In this document: one piece after another, positions 34,681 to 46,874 of the stretch
How the letters are laid out: every line of letters starts with the position of its first letter
Numbering within the stretch: position 1 is the stretch's first letter
Assembly: GCF_003286085.1 (NCBI RefSeq)
Contig: NW_020825355.1
Span: 1,176,728 to 1,240,727 of the forward strand
Length of the DNA: 64,000 nucleotides
Source of the DNA: Drosophila persimilis
Taxonomy: Eukaryota > Arthropoda > Insecta > Diptera > Drosophilidae
Direction of reading: 5' to 3'
The notes under the pieces: generated by a model
Told to the model about the DNA's origin: nothing
The model's database searches: none
What the model saw: only the letters and a program-made list of their open reading frames with translations
Program-made: the position numbers and the translations under genes

Positions 34681-37600
34681 CCGCCTTAAACGCTGTTCCT
34701 TTCCACCTTTTCCTATTTTTTGCAATCAAACTTTTAAAGGATGCCCTTGAATGCCATTCTATCCACTTACTATCCCTCCTACATCCACCTTTTTTAGGCA
34801 TTCCTTTATACCCCCATCGCATATCTTTTATGTTTCTACATTAAGGGTATCCCCATAACCCACTTTATTTTTATATATATTTTTTGCTATAACAAATTGA
34901 ATTTTTTCAAGCAAACTTCTTTTTTTTTTCGACCAAGTATTTCTCTAGTTTATTTTTCTAGCAATTTTCGAAAAATGAATTTTGTGGAACTTTTTTTTTT
35001 CGGCCACAATTTTTATAGAATCCCCTACCCCAACCACCCACCTGTAGGGGAGGGTCCAGTGGGGGGGGGGATGCTTGTCTCTTAGTTAAGACAACGATTC
35101 AGTTAACATTGAATCCCGCTCTCTACTCAGTCGCTCTCCACTTTCTCTAGCTCTTTTTTCGCGGTGCGGGGGCGGTGGTGACGAAGTTTTCCCTTGCACA
35201 GTGGTTTAAAGTGGTTAAAACCTAAACAACTTTCAGGTGGAAAGTGTTTAAAGTGTTTTAAGACTGACTGTTGAGAGCACGATTAAAGCGAGCACGCACT
35301 GTGGGACATTAGACGACAAAAAAGGTGCCAATAATTGTTAGAGATGGATAATTATCTGAGTTTTTGGTCAAATCTGAGTTTATAGTTGGGGAAACATGAA
35401 ATATCTTTTACAGCGATATGCTCCATCTTTAAGGTTGAATAAAAAGTCAACTTTGTCCCATATGATGCTTGCTTTTGGTCTCTATTCTTAGCTGGATTTA
35501 TTGCTTGTTGGAAAAACTCCCAGAGAAATTTCGAAAATCGAGAAAAACACCCCTCGAGTCTCAAGCGATATATTCTTTTTTTTACACTTTATTTGCAAGC
35601 CTCTAGACATCGTAGTACCCTGTAGTTTTGCAGACTAAATTTGGAAATATTTCCCATTCAAATGCAGTTTTTTCGTTCCGTATGTCCCACTGTGCGACGT
35701 CTCACGAAAGAGAGAAGAAGCGAAGAGCGTTAGCTGTTTGGCAGGGTTCTCTTTGCCTGGTTCCACTGTACATTTGGCTGGTGTCCTGCTGCGGGCATTG
35801 TAGTTCCATTGTTTTTGAAAGTTTTCTGTGGGTTTATTAAAGGCTTCGCTTCCTTTTTTCTGCCCCTGCCCCGCCCTGGGATTCTGCAGCCGGACAACAA
35901 CTGATTGGCAGCCGCAGTCGAAAAGAAAGTTTATATTATTAATGTGAAAAAGGGGTGGGAGGAGGCGGTGGAGACGGAGGGCCTCTGTCGAGCTTCGGCT
36001 GTTTTCGACAGCCCTGCTAATTGAAATTTTCCTTAAATTATAAACATATAGATACAAAAACTGCGATATCCTTGTGGTTACTGCCATAAGGATAACAGTC
36101 AATTTCTGGTCTCATTTGGCGGCCAGGATCCCCTACAATGGAAATGTTTCCTGCAATTTTCATCGTCGTCGTCGTCGTCGTCGCCAGGAACCCAAAATCA
36201 GGCTACGGAGGAAGTTATGTTTTTTTTTTTGTGTGAAACGTGCAACAGAAAATGTTGCAAATTGAAAGAAAAGTCAAACGCCCACACTGTCCCTCTCTCT
36301 GCCCCCCCCCACCGACTTTTCCCATATGCTTTATTTATTTTTTTGGGGCCTCTGCATTCTAAGCGATTTTCTGCGATTTCTTTTAGCAAGTTTTTACCTC
36401 GTTTTTCCTCGAGACGAGGTCTGTGTGTGTGTCTGTCTGTGTGTGTGTGTGTGTGTGGGGTGCCTTGTACTTAAAGTTGTCTATTTGCTAGTTTTTCCTC
36501 CATGCTGCATGCCTCCATGGCTCCATGCCTCCATGGCTCCATGCCTCCTTTCTGCTGCTGGCTCTGTTGCTTTTGTTGCTGTTAATGTTGTCTGACTGTT
36601 TTGTTTGTTTGGTTTGTGTGCCGGCAAGAGCTGTAGCTGCATTGAAAATGAAAATGTTCGCACAGTTTTCCGCACAGTTGCATTTTCACTATGGTTGCCG
36701 CTTGGCGCGGCTCAGTTACTTGATACAGTTTTTTTGTGCCCCCCCAGAACCTAACCTCCACGCCCCCCACGCCCCTTTCAGGACGCCCCTAACCCCTGAA
36801 TGCTTGTTTTTTTTGTATGCCCTTTGCAGTGGGGTATTATGATTTTTGCTCTTCGATTTCCTTCCACACGGAATCCATATACCCATCTCGCTCTGTTCAG
36901 AAGAGTAACGGCCCAGAATCTTTCCCTCTTCTCTTGAGATTTTCTGGCACTTGTTTTTCCCTCAGATCAGTAGGCTCTACCCCGGATCGTGGCAGCATTT
37001 GGATCTGCAAGGGTATCCAAAGCCAAGGCTTACTTTACTCTAACCTGCCTCGTTTTTTGCTGCAGTTTTCTTTGGATTTTTCTCGATTTTTCACGATTTT
37101 TGTTTGTTTTTTTTTTTTTTTGCGTGTGGATGTGTGTCGCGATTTGCTCTGTTTTTTGTGCCCTCCACTCTTGCCTGCTCTCCGAGTAGGGCTCCTCTTC
37201 GGCTTCCAGTCCCGTCCTTTCGTCCTGCTGTCCTTTCGTCCTTCGTCCTTCCGTCCTTCTGCTGTTATGCTCATCTACTCAGTCGTGCGCTTTGTGCTCC
37301 CTGCTTTCTCTCTATTTTAAATGCAATATCTGATTTTTTTTGTTGCTGTTGCACTCCGACTCTCTCATGCAGCATTCAGAGCGGCAGCTTGCGAGAAGAG
37401 TTAAAAGTCGAGATTTCGAGATTCCTTGGGGAGGGGCCGCTTGCCCCCTTACCCCTTGCCCCCTTACCCCTATGCCCATTCCATGTGTGAGATACAGGTT
37501 TCGAGCGGGGCCAAAGGACATCAATTTGCAATGCTCTCACTCACTCTCCGTCTCTCTCTCTCTCTCAATGGGGAGCTCGATAGGGGAGAGGGGGGAGAGG

Positions 37601-38639
37601 ACTAAGAGTCACATTTGGAAAATTAATCTTTCTCTCCTTGGATTGCAGGATAATTATGACAAATAACCTAAGTAAACGGCATAAGTAAGTAATGCGATAA
37701 GAATTTTCTGATAAGCTCCTTGACTACCATCCCCCCCCCCCCCCTGCACTTCTGGCCCCCGTCCCCTGGACCCTGGCAATTAGCACACAAACATGGAGCA
37801 CCATCTACTGGCTCTACTTGGCTCCATGAATCACATAAAAGCATCCTTGGAGCTACAGAGCCTCACCCCCTGCCCCCCTGCCCCATTCCGGGCTCCACTT
37901 GCAGCTCCAGCTGCAGACAAATACCGAAAAAAAAAAAAACTAAAATAAAAACCCATTGCCGTTGCCGTTGAAAGTGTGCTTACGGTTCTTTCTATATAGC
38001 TGCCACGCCCCCATAATCCGCAGCCAGAGAGCGCATTTGCCAGCGCCATTCATGCAACTAATTTGATTTTTTTCCCAAGCAAGTTTTGCCGCTGTTCTAA
38101 AACGGGAGTGAGGGCGGGGAGAGGGGTAGCGGCTGGGGGGGGTTGGATTTGAAAAATATTTTCATTAGACATTTTGTAAATATGAGCAGCTTACTCTGGG
38201 GATTTTCCAACTTAAAGGCAATGAGAAATCATTTCAAATAGAGGACGAAAGGACTCGCCCGCCTTCAGAGACAGCGCCAGGGGCAGGGGCGGGGACAGGG
38301 GAGGGGGCGGGGGCGGGGGCAGAGGAGCAACGACAGCTACAATGACACGGCGCTTTTCTTTGGTGCAGCTGCAACAATATCATTCAATTATAGAAGAAAC
38401 ATAGAGGAAGTCTGTATGCTCTCCGGCTTTCTTTCCGCGAAATTAAGTAGTTTTCTCCGCCGGAGAGAGCAGCAGAGAACTATCAATTGGAGGACTTTCT
38501 CTTTCTCTAACCTGATTTGTTTAATTTTAGGAAATTTGCATTATTTTATATTATATTCATATTTTATATATTAATTATAATTTAATATTATATTTTATAT
38601 TATATATAATATTATATTTATATATTATATGTTTTAAAT
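34681..38639. other. non-coding spacer
   Basis: No gene supported. It includes poly-T tracts, a leader-like segment near 35095-35330 with CAGT/GTTTAAAGTG repeats, GTCGTC at 36163-36184, GT near 36421-36457, a CATGGCTC/CATGCCTC repeat at 36500-36548, TTTCGTCC repeats near 37215-37262, and C/G runs near 37729 and 38280. Confidence 0.7.
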
Positions 38640-39480
38640 ATGGAAAATAGTTTCAAGTGGAAATTAGACTCGAGTTTGAGATAAAGCTACAATCGATTGA
38701 AGTCTGGAGCACTAAATAATGAATTAATCGATATATATCGTTAGGTAAACTTTGATATTTCGAAATAGACTTTGAAACGGGTAAAATTTGTGTGGGAAAA
38801 ATGAGTTTATCGATATATCTAGATCGATAACTGTGCATATCGATAACTAGAATTTAAGCGGCTGTTATATGAGAAAAAAATTATAGTTTGACGATAAATA
38901 TCAATAGCTTCGATCATAAAATGCATTGCATAAAATGCATAAAATGCAAGGAATATATCGAATATACATATTACTACAAAAATTCTTTTAATCGTACATA
39001 ATGGATGAATCGATATCGAAATGATGCAACTGAAATCTCGAGTACTTTTTCAGATAACTGTATATATCGATAACTAGAATTAAATCCAATAAATTATAAT
39101 TAATCGATAAATATCGATAGCTTTGATCATGAAATGCACTGGCAAGGAATATATCGAATATTTTACTACAAAAATCGCTTTAAATCGTCCATAATCGATG
39201 AATCAACATCGAAATGATGGAACTAAAATCTCGAGTACTATCTCAGATATATCTATGCCGATAACGATACATATCGATTTCTATAATTTAATCGGCAGTA
39301 ATATGAGCAACAGAAATGATAATTGATCGATAAATATCAATAGCTTCGTTCATGAAATGCAGGAATATAAGGAATGTATCGAATATAAAACTATAACAAT
39401 CGCTTTTAAATGCCCCTAATCGATTGTTAAAACCAATCAATGAATCCTCATTGAAATGAGGGACCTTAAGCCTCAGCTAC
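38640..39480. repeat. AT-rich CGATA-dense repeat island
   Basis: Diverged tandem units of about 193 bp (AAATCTCGAG at 39033 and 39226, with more decayed copies either side) are full of ATCGAT and CGATA, including a perfect TATCGATA at 38808-38815. The island is sharply more AT-rich than its surroundings. Confidence 0.8.
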
Positions 39481-39666
39481 CATCTCAGATCTAAGCAATG
39501 TACGGTGCCCCAGCCCAACAGCCGGCAACATGCACTTGATAGTCGATAAACAGAGACCGTAATACCCTCACTTAATGCCCGCCCGGCACCGCACACCCCC
39601 TCCCGCCCCGACTATGATACAGAAATCTAATTTAAGTAAATGCTTTTCCACACATTTTCATTGCAG
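39481..39666. other. spacer ending in an acceptor-like sequence
   Basis: Ends with TCTAAT, a pyrimidine-rich stretch and CATTGCAG at 39659-39666, a convincing branch/acceptor layout for the next entry. Confidence 0.4.
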
Positions 39667-39786
39667 TGCTCTACTCGACTCGTTTCGACGCGACTCCCGC
39701 TCTTAACGACTCCCGGGCGGCATTGGCATTGTCTTTCGGAACGGGTTTTCCTGCACACAAAAAGGTCCTGGGTCCGGGCTTTCGGG
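39667..39786 (+). other. exon-like segment between good splice sites
   Basis: Exactly 120 nt lie between acceptor TTTTCATTGCAG and donor GGG|GTAAGT at 39787-39792. One frame, entering and leaving in phase 1, is open and protein-like (RFDATPALNDSRAALALSFG, then FPAHKKVLGPGFR). A second frame is also open, and the complement is open too. No partner exon was found, so it may be an internal exon of an unseen gene or chance. Confidence 0.25.
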
Positions 39787-41244
39787 GTAAGTCGACTCTC
39801 TGCCGTTTGGCAAGAAAAGATACATTTTTGATTACCCCCGAGCTGCAATTGTGCCGCCCAAAACCCACCCCACACCACCCCACCCCACCCCGTCCTTGCA
39901 ACACACCTTTCACTTTTAATTATCCAAAGGGGAGTGCAAAGCCCTCTGCCCCGCCCATCCCTTTTCGCCTAGGCCTTTAACAGTTCATAATTAAATGAGA
40001 ATTTTCCTCCGCCGGTAATATTTCGAGCGTAAATTTTTCGAAATTTCGAGTGAAGGCAATTTCTTGCCGCTTTCTTTTCGGCTCCGTGCCGTGCCGTGCC
40101 GCTTCGTGTGTGGGAAATTTTCACAGATTTTGCACGTGCAACTGCCCCGTGGACCACCACGGCTCGACTCAGACTCGTAAATATTCATTACAGTGCCCCG
40201 TGCCGTATGTTCTGCGACTTGCCACCGGAGATATTTGCATAAAGTTGCCGAAAGTGAAATTTGTTTTTGTTTCGTGGATTGGAACGGGAGGGCAGTGCTG
40301 CATCTGTAATTAGGCCTCGAACTGACCTTGGGCGGGAGGGGAGGGGGGTGGCTGTGGGAATGTGGCAGCTGTTTCGGCTTGCAACTATCTGGCTGGCTGT
40401 CTGGCACGACGAATCCTTAGCTCTTCAGCACTTCAGCACTTCAGCTGCTTGGAGACGTGGCATTATGTGGACATGGACCTCTCATCAATGGATATTAAGC
40501 GTACATAATCCTTTTACATGCCTCGTTCCACATGCCTCAGGCCCAGGCATGGGCATGCCTCATTCTATGCCATGACGACACGCTGCCAGCACTTGTTGGA
40601 GCGCTTGTTGTCGCTCTTTGTGGCGCCTCCAGCCTCCACCAAGGCGAGATCAGCTGCACACACACACACACACACACAGGGACACACGGACACAGGGCTG
40701 CGCCTTTGTGTGCGCCACTCATAACTTTGGCGCCGCCTTTGGTGACGCGAATGCGTTTAGAAAAACTTTCTACAACTTTAAGCCGCTTACCAGCTTTGCA
40801 CTCTCTCTCTCTCCCTCTCTCTCTCTGTGTTTTTCTCTCTCCACACAGTCCCTGGCTCCGACCCTTGGCCTGCCCTCTTCTGGTCAAACACTACACTCGT
40901 GGCCTGGCCTGGCATTCATTTTATTGAATTGTGTGGCAAGTTTTCAGATGTTGCACGGTACCCAGGGGGGTGGGGCGGTGGGGGGATAGGCGTAAAAGTG
41001 TGTGAAAATCCAATTATGAAAAGGGGTGGCCCTTCACGCCCTTCACGCCCCTCAACCAAAGGCAATTAATATGGGAATAATCCGTAATATATAAACACAG
41101 TCCCTGCCAAAAGTTTGCTGCTTTAAAGAGCAGCAACAAAGCAAGGCCAACAATTCCTCGTCGATATTTACGGAAAGTTGAGAACTTAATTGCCACCAAA
41201 AAAGAAACCGAAAAGTTGTTCAAGAAAGTCCTCCCCTTTTCCCC

Positions 41245-41292
41245 GTGTGTGTGTGCCACAAGTGTGTGTGTGCCACACACACACACACACAT
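41245..41292. repeat. inverted TG/CA hairpin
   Basis: Two TG tracts separated by CCACAA are followed immediately by GCC and a CA tract of similar length. The arms are complementary and nearly adjacent. Confidence 0.85.
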
Positions 41293-41564
41293 TGAATGAG
41301 TATCTCGTTCTCCAAAGGCGAAAGCAGAGAAAGGAGAGAGTAGTCTACAGATGGCAGCCGCGCAACCTTTTTGCTGGGCAGCCTTTGATTTATTGGCATC
41401 CCCAAATCAGGGGGGGTGGGGGGGTGGGGGTGGTTTGCCTTTGACCAGTCAGGATTCGGTACGGTTCGGTTGGCTATCCAAATCACGCTTATTGAATTTC
41501 ATTTTTTTTTCTCCCTTATTTTGTTGCCCCTTTAATGGCCCTAAAACACACGCACACAGATACA

Positions 41565-41566
<2 letters not shown>

Positions 41567-41600
<34 letters not shown>
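41567..41600. repeat. (CA)n microsatellite
   Basis: CA run of about 34 bases ending at GATACTC. Confidence 0.95.
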
Positions 41601-41602
<2 letters not shown>

Positions 41603-42689
41603 TACTCAAACCATTTAAAAATGGTTTGGGGAATGTTTTGTGAGCTGTCAAAAGAATGATTTTAAATCATTTTTGGGAAAGAAATCCTCAAGCCTGCAGC
41701 CTCCAGCCTCAAGCGTCGCCCGAGAATAATAATTTTGCTGCTGTCCAAAGGGTGGACCACCCCTCATTGTGACCACTCTCTCCCTCGCCCACCTCTCTGT
41801 CTCTTTCCCTCTTATGTGCTGCTCCTTCAGGCCTCTCTCGAACGACTAGCCGATGCATAAGCAGCGATTTTCCCTCCCCATCGCCGTCTTCTAGGCTTTT
41901 CTTTGATGTGTGTGGGTTTGGCTTAAGCCCAAGACCAAGACATGGCCTTTCTTTTGGGTACATTTGGGCCATCTTTCTGTTGTTTGCCCCCTCCCGCCTG
42001 CGGGGCAACTTCGTTTTGCAATTAAACGTGGGCCCAAAAACAGGTTGCAACAGGTGCCCACATGGCACGCAGCACGTAGGCTTCGTGCGTGTTTTATTTA
42101 TGGCTCGCCTTCCGGTTTACCCGTGCCCCCCCCCCCTCCCCCTTCCCTTCCCACCCTTTAATGCAATAAGCAAATGAGCGAACAACGAACAGCTCCTCCC
42201 CGCCCCTCCCTGTTGCATCCCGCCCCCCAAAAAAAGCCTCAAGAAAACTGATGTTGCACGCACACGACGTTGAAAAGTCATTAAGTACAAATGACGTTGC
42301 TGCAAAAACGCTGCCAGAGAGCTGCACGGAGGCGGAGGCAGACTGGGGGGATGGGGGATGGGGGGGGTGGCGCCACAAGGCTCAGGTTGGCAGTAGCTAC
42401 GGTTCGGTGCGGAACGGAGCCTCGTAATTGCAGCACGTTTGAGTGCAGCAGCAGCTAACTGCATATTGAGTAATGCCCGCGAGCAAACGATGAGAACGAC
42501 GAGCAGGAGGGGGGCTGTCTGCATGGAATGGGCGGGGGGAGACTCGGGGCCGGGCGGCTCCAATGGGCTAAAGATGGGGCTCGGATTCGCAATGGGCGGG
42601 AGGCTGCCGCTGTTGCTGCTTCAGTTTGCATTATTTATGACAAAGTAGACTCCGAATGAAGCCATGGATGCCGATGCAGAGCTGAGCGA

Positions 42690-43410
42690 GAGGGCTGCGG
42701 AACTAGTTCCGGAGGGGTTCCAAGTTCCATGGCGGATCGTTTCGAGAGAACATTCAGTGGTTCAAACAAGGCATTCTGTGGATTTCCACTGGAACTAGTT
42801 CCAGAGACGCTTGCAGTAGGGAATATTGGTGTAAACGAACTAGTTCCAAGAATACATTGAGTAGTTCTGTTTTGGAACATCTTAGCGGGGATTTTCCGTT
42901 TGTTCCGAGGTTCCCACCAAACCGGAACTAGTTCCGGAGGGGTTCCAAGTTCCATGGCGGATCGTTTCGAGAGAACATTCAGTGGTTCAAACAAGGCATT
43001 CTGTGGATTCCCAGTGGAACTAGTTCCAGAGACGCTTGCAGTATGGAATATTGGTGTAAACGAACTAGTTCCAAGAATACATTTAGTAGTTCTGTTTTGG
43101 AACATCTTAGCTGGGATTTTCCGTTTGTTTTTGGGCTCCTACCAAACCGGAACTAGTTCCAGAGGGGTTCCAAGTTCCATGGCAGATCGTTGCGAGAGAA
43201 CATTCAGTGGTTCCAACAAGGCATTCTGTGGATTCGCTTTATGGGGGTCGAAATTCCAGTGGAACTAGTTCCAGAGGTGTAAAGGTACTAGTTCCAGAGG
43301 TGTAAAGTAACTAGTTCCAAGAACACATTCAGTAGTTCTGTTTTGGAACATCTTAGCGGGCATTTTCCGTTTGTTTTTGGGTTCCAATAAAACCGGAACT
43401 AGTTCCACAG
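42690..43410. repeat. 225-bp tandem repeat with GGAACTAGTTCC palindromes
   Basis: The 12-bp palindrome GGAACTAGTTCC begins units at 42699, 42924 and 43149, exactly 225 bp apart, and recurs inside units at 42791, 43016, about 43260 and 43395. Each unit also has CGAACTAGTTCCAAGAA. The third copy is rearranged. The period is 75 codons and both strands stay open over two copies, but starts and splice sites are lacking. Confidence 0.93.
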
Positions 43411-46400
43411 AAATCGTCAGCCCTGCTCGCAGGATATGCCGGTCCTGCGCCTATGGAGGCCACAGGCCTCGGCGGAGGGGAAGTTATGGAGGGGTTTTGG
43501 GGATTGTAGGAGGCTTTTGTGGCAGGGCTGCTGGGCGGCTGTACCCATATGCCACACACACACAGTGAGGCACAACAGCGACTCCCTCCCTCCCTCCCTC
43601 TCTCTCTCTGTGTCTCTCTGTCTCTGTCTCTGTGTGGCTGCATTTCGCTTTTATTTACTTCGAATGTAATTTAATATTATACTATGGCAACGTGCCACAC
43701 ATCATCGCATGCGGCGCGGAGTGGGGCCGAGCGGCACAATGATGATGATGGGGCAACGATGACGATATCGTTTCGTGCCCCCCCCCGCCCCCCGCCCCCC
43801 GCCCTGGCACATAAATAATCTGTTGCATGTTGCATGTGTGTAATGTTTAATGCCTGCATGAGTGGCTCTTGCCTCCATTTGGTTTTTGATAAGCCGACGC
43901 TTAATTAATTTTAAATTTGTGGCAACGACAAGAGTGACGACAACTCTTGGGATGCAAACTCCTTCCTGCCTTACTGCCTGCATTTCGCCATTGGTTTCTG
44001 GTCCTGCAGTCCTGCAAAAGGACATACGAAATCAATTAAGGACCTTCCACGTTAATCGCATCATATATCAGGCTGTCGCTCTCCCTCTCTACCCCTCCCT
44101 CTCTGTTTATCATGCCATCTATCCTTTCGCCCCGCCCCAGCGATAGACAGATCTCTGGACAAGGGTTTCCCCTGCCCCGCCCCCGTAACCCAGCCAAAAG
44201 GTCGATGACAGGCCTTCCGGAAACGGCAAAAAAGAAAAAAAGGACAAATCAGCACGCGACATTTTTCGCGCCTTTTTTAGGGGCAGATCGGGGGGGCTGG
44301 GGGGGCTAATAAGGGACCCCAAATGAGAGAACAAAAGGCACGAAAGTCAACGAAAGTGTTAGAGTACGATAAAAAGATTAAAGTGCACAAACAAACAAAC
44401 AAACAAACAAACAAAAGGAGTGAGACAGAGACAGAGACAGACAGCCCAAGGCAAATTGAGATAAAACACACACAGACACAGACAGACACAGCGGCATAGA
44501 TAGAGATAGCGAGAAAGTCACATGGAGAAAGGGGGATTGGGTGTGAGTGAAAGAGAAAATCCCAATCCTCACAGCAGGAGCTGCGGCAATTGGTAATAGA
44601 AAATCGGATCAGATTAGATTTAATGCCGCGCGGCAATGGCTAATTTTTGGGTGATTTCTCATAGAACAGATGCAGCCCCCCCCCCCAGGCCCCTTTGAAT
44701 CTTGGCGCCATGTTGCCCCCACACAGAAAGAGAGAGAGAGTCAGAGAGCTGTCAGCGGCAATACGCCGGCAATGACAGCTAAACAAATGACACAAAATGC
44801 GGTGGAGATGAGGAGGAAGGAGTACGGATGAGTAGCCAGAGATGTGGGTGGGGCACACACACACACACACACACACAGAGAGAGAGACAAACATCAGATA
44901 TATCAGAAGAGCGAAAGAGCAAAGCGCCGCCAAGCGACGAGCGAGCGTCATCAACATTTCCGCTTCCGGCTGTTTATGCTAAAAGTATGGCGACGACAAC
45001 GGCAACTGCTGCGATGGATGGGTCATACACCCACCACCCACCACCCACCAGCCACCCAGCCACTCCCCCCCACCCACCACTTAGGACACCCCACCCTAAG
45101 GGGGGGCGGGGAGGCTACCCGCTGAGCTGTCAGACGCCTTGGCTGTTCGTCTCTCCTTTTCTGATGAGGAGGCATCTATCATGTCGCCGCCACTTTGTGG
45201 GGACGGGGAAATTTTTGGGCATTTGCTAACTATGGAAAAACTATCGATTAGAGGAGCCCAGCAGGCATTTGACGGAAGGCTAACTGTGATTTAAGCAGCG
45301 AAAAGGAACCAAAATCAACGATGACTACATTTCGGGAGGTTCCTTTGTGAGGGAAGAAGTCAAAGAGAGGGCTTAAAGAGGAGACCGAAAATAGCCACTG
45401 CAGGGTTGAAAGATACGAAGGCATAGCCCCCATCCATAGAATACACTTTGGTGGAGCTCTGGGACCCTGTGGATCGTCTACTTTGGATCAGGAAATTGCC
45501 CTAGAACCTACGACTAAAAGTATCTGGAGTAGACTGGTTTCAAAACATCTTTCAAGGAACCCAAAGAACCCAGGGAATCGTCTATTGCACCTTCAATCTT
45601 CGGGCTTCCTTGTCTACCTCATGCCCATTGGCATTAAATACTTAAAGTTCGTTGATTGAAACAAATCAATGCCAAGCTGCAAATGTATCTTTTGCTAACC
45701 TCAGTGTTGAGCACCTTCGGTCTTTGGAGAGACAGCTGCTGAAACAGCAAAGGACATGAATTGGCCAGCCATCAATCACACGTGAATGTACATCGACCCT
45801 GACGAAAGATACAATGAAAGAGAGAGACAGAGACGGCGAGGGAGATGGAGATTGTTGTTATAATTATGCGTGGTAGGCGATGTTTTAGCCCCCATGTTGT
45901 TGCCAAGGAATGGCGCTCCGCGGCACGTGGGGGCCTTCTTGTTGGTTTCATTTACATGACGATGACATCGCAGCATTACAGCATCGCAGGCGTATAAATA
46001 ATTAAACACACACACGCACCCCCGAAACGCCCGTCGACTGTCGTATATATTTTGATATTTACTTGGGTTTCTTTTTTTTTTTGTTGTTATCTGGCGAATG
46101 CCAAAGGAAAAGGTGAGTCGGCGGCCTAGGGGGGGCCTTTTGAGAGCTGTGTCTCTGTTTGCTCTTGATTTTTACATATTTATGAGCCATGAGAAGCGGA
46201 AAATTCAGTCGAAACCGAAACGACAGCTCCCAAGGGGCATAACTTCTGAGAAGAGTTGGAAGGAGGTGCCTCAGTGCCGCAGGCAACTAATTGAAAACTA
46301 AAATGTCAATGGCAATCCCATCATTCAGCAAGCAGCAAACCAGCAAACCATTCTATTCGACCAGACATGCCACTCACATGTCACGAGGCTTATGAAATCT

Positions 46401-46790
46401 CCGCTATAAATATGCCATCGCAGTGGCAGTGGCAGCGACAGGGGCAGGGGCAGGGGCCAAGGAACAGTGGCAGGACGACACCGAAAACCTGCAGCTTGGC
46501 CATAAAACGGCTTTTCATTTGTGAGAGGGTATTGCCTCTGGCTACTACACTGGCATGGCTTTGGCTTTGGCTTTGGCTTTTCCTTGCCTCATGCCACATT
46601 CGCTTTTGATCCTAATGTGCTGCTGTCAGTGCCTGTCGACGTCAGCGACGGCCGCGACGGCGGACTCTAGCCGGCTATTTCGGGGATTAATGTCGAATGT
46701 GAAAGGATTTTTGTGCCATACATTCAACTAGAACTCGCCCCCGTCCCCGTCCCCAGTAGCCTGTGCCGAAAACGTTAACGAAATCCCTTC
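43411..46790. other. non-coding spacer upstream of the E2 gene
   Basis: No gene supported. It holds CT/GT tracts at 43580-43632, C-rich runs near 43779-43802, ACAA repeats at 44387-44414, CA at 44855-44876, CACC repeats near 45028-45080, a repeat-free segment at 45240-45700, a GTGGCA run near 46421 and TTTGGC repeats near 46557-46580. Confidence 0.7.
46098..46118 (+). other. ATG followed by strong donor, possible micro-exon
   Basis: ATG-CCA-AAG-GAA-AAG is followed by GTGAGT at 46113, an excellent donor context, and TATATATT lies about 60 nt upstream. It could be an upstream leader exon for the E2 gene 760 nt downstream. There is no other support. Confidence 0.15.
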
Positions 46791-46797
46791 AGTAAGC
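46785..46797 (+). promoter_or_regulatory. initiator-like site upstream of the E2 gene
   Basis: CTTCAGTA, with the A at 46791, matches five of six initiator positions and lies 84 nt before the start codon. No TATA box or DPE is evident. Confidence 0.3.
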
Positions 46798-46874
46798 AGC
46801 TCCCGAAACGGAGAGAACATTTCACACTTTGAGATACAGCTGGAAGAAACCGGAAAGCAGGCCCCGAAAGCAGC

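Larger units (their letters stand above)
39787..42689. other. non-coding spacer
   Basis: No gene supported. It contains CCGTG repeats near 40087-40100, CA near 40656-40680, CT near 40801-40827, the inverted TG/CA tracts at 41245-41292, (CA)n at 41567-41600 and C runs near 42126. Confidence 0.75.
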
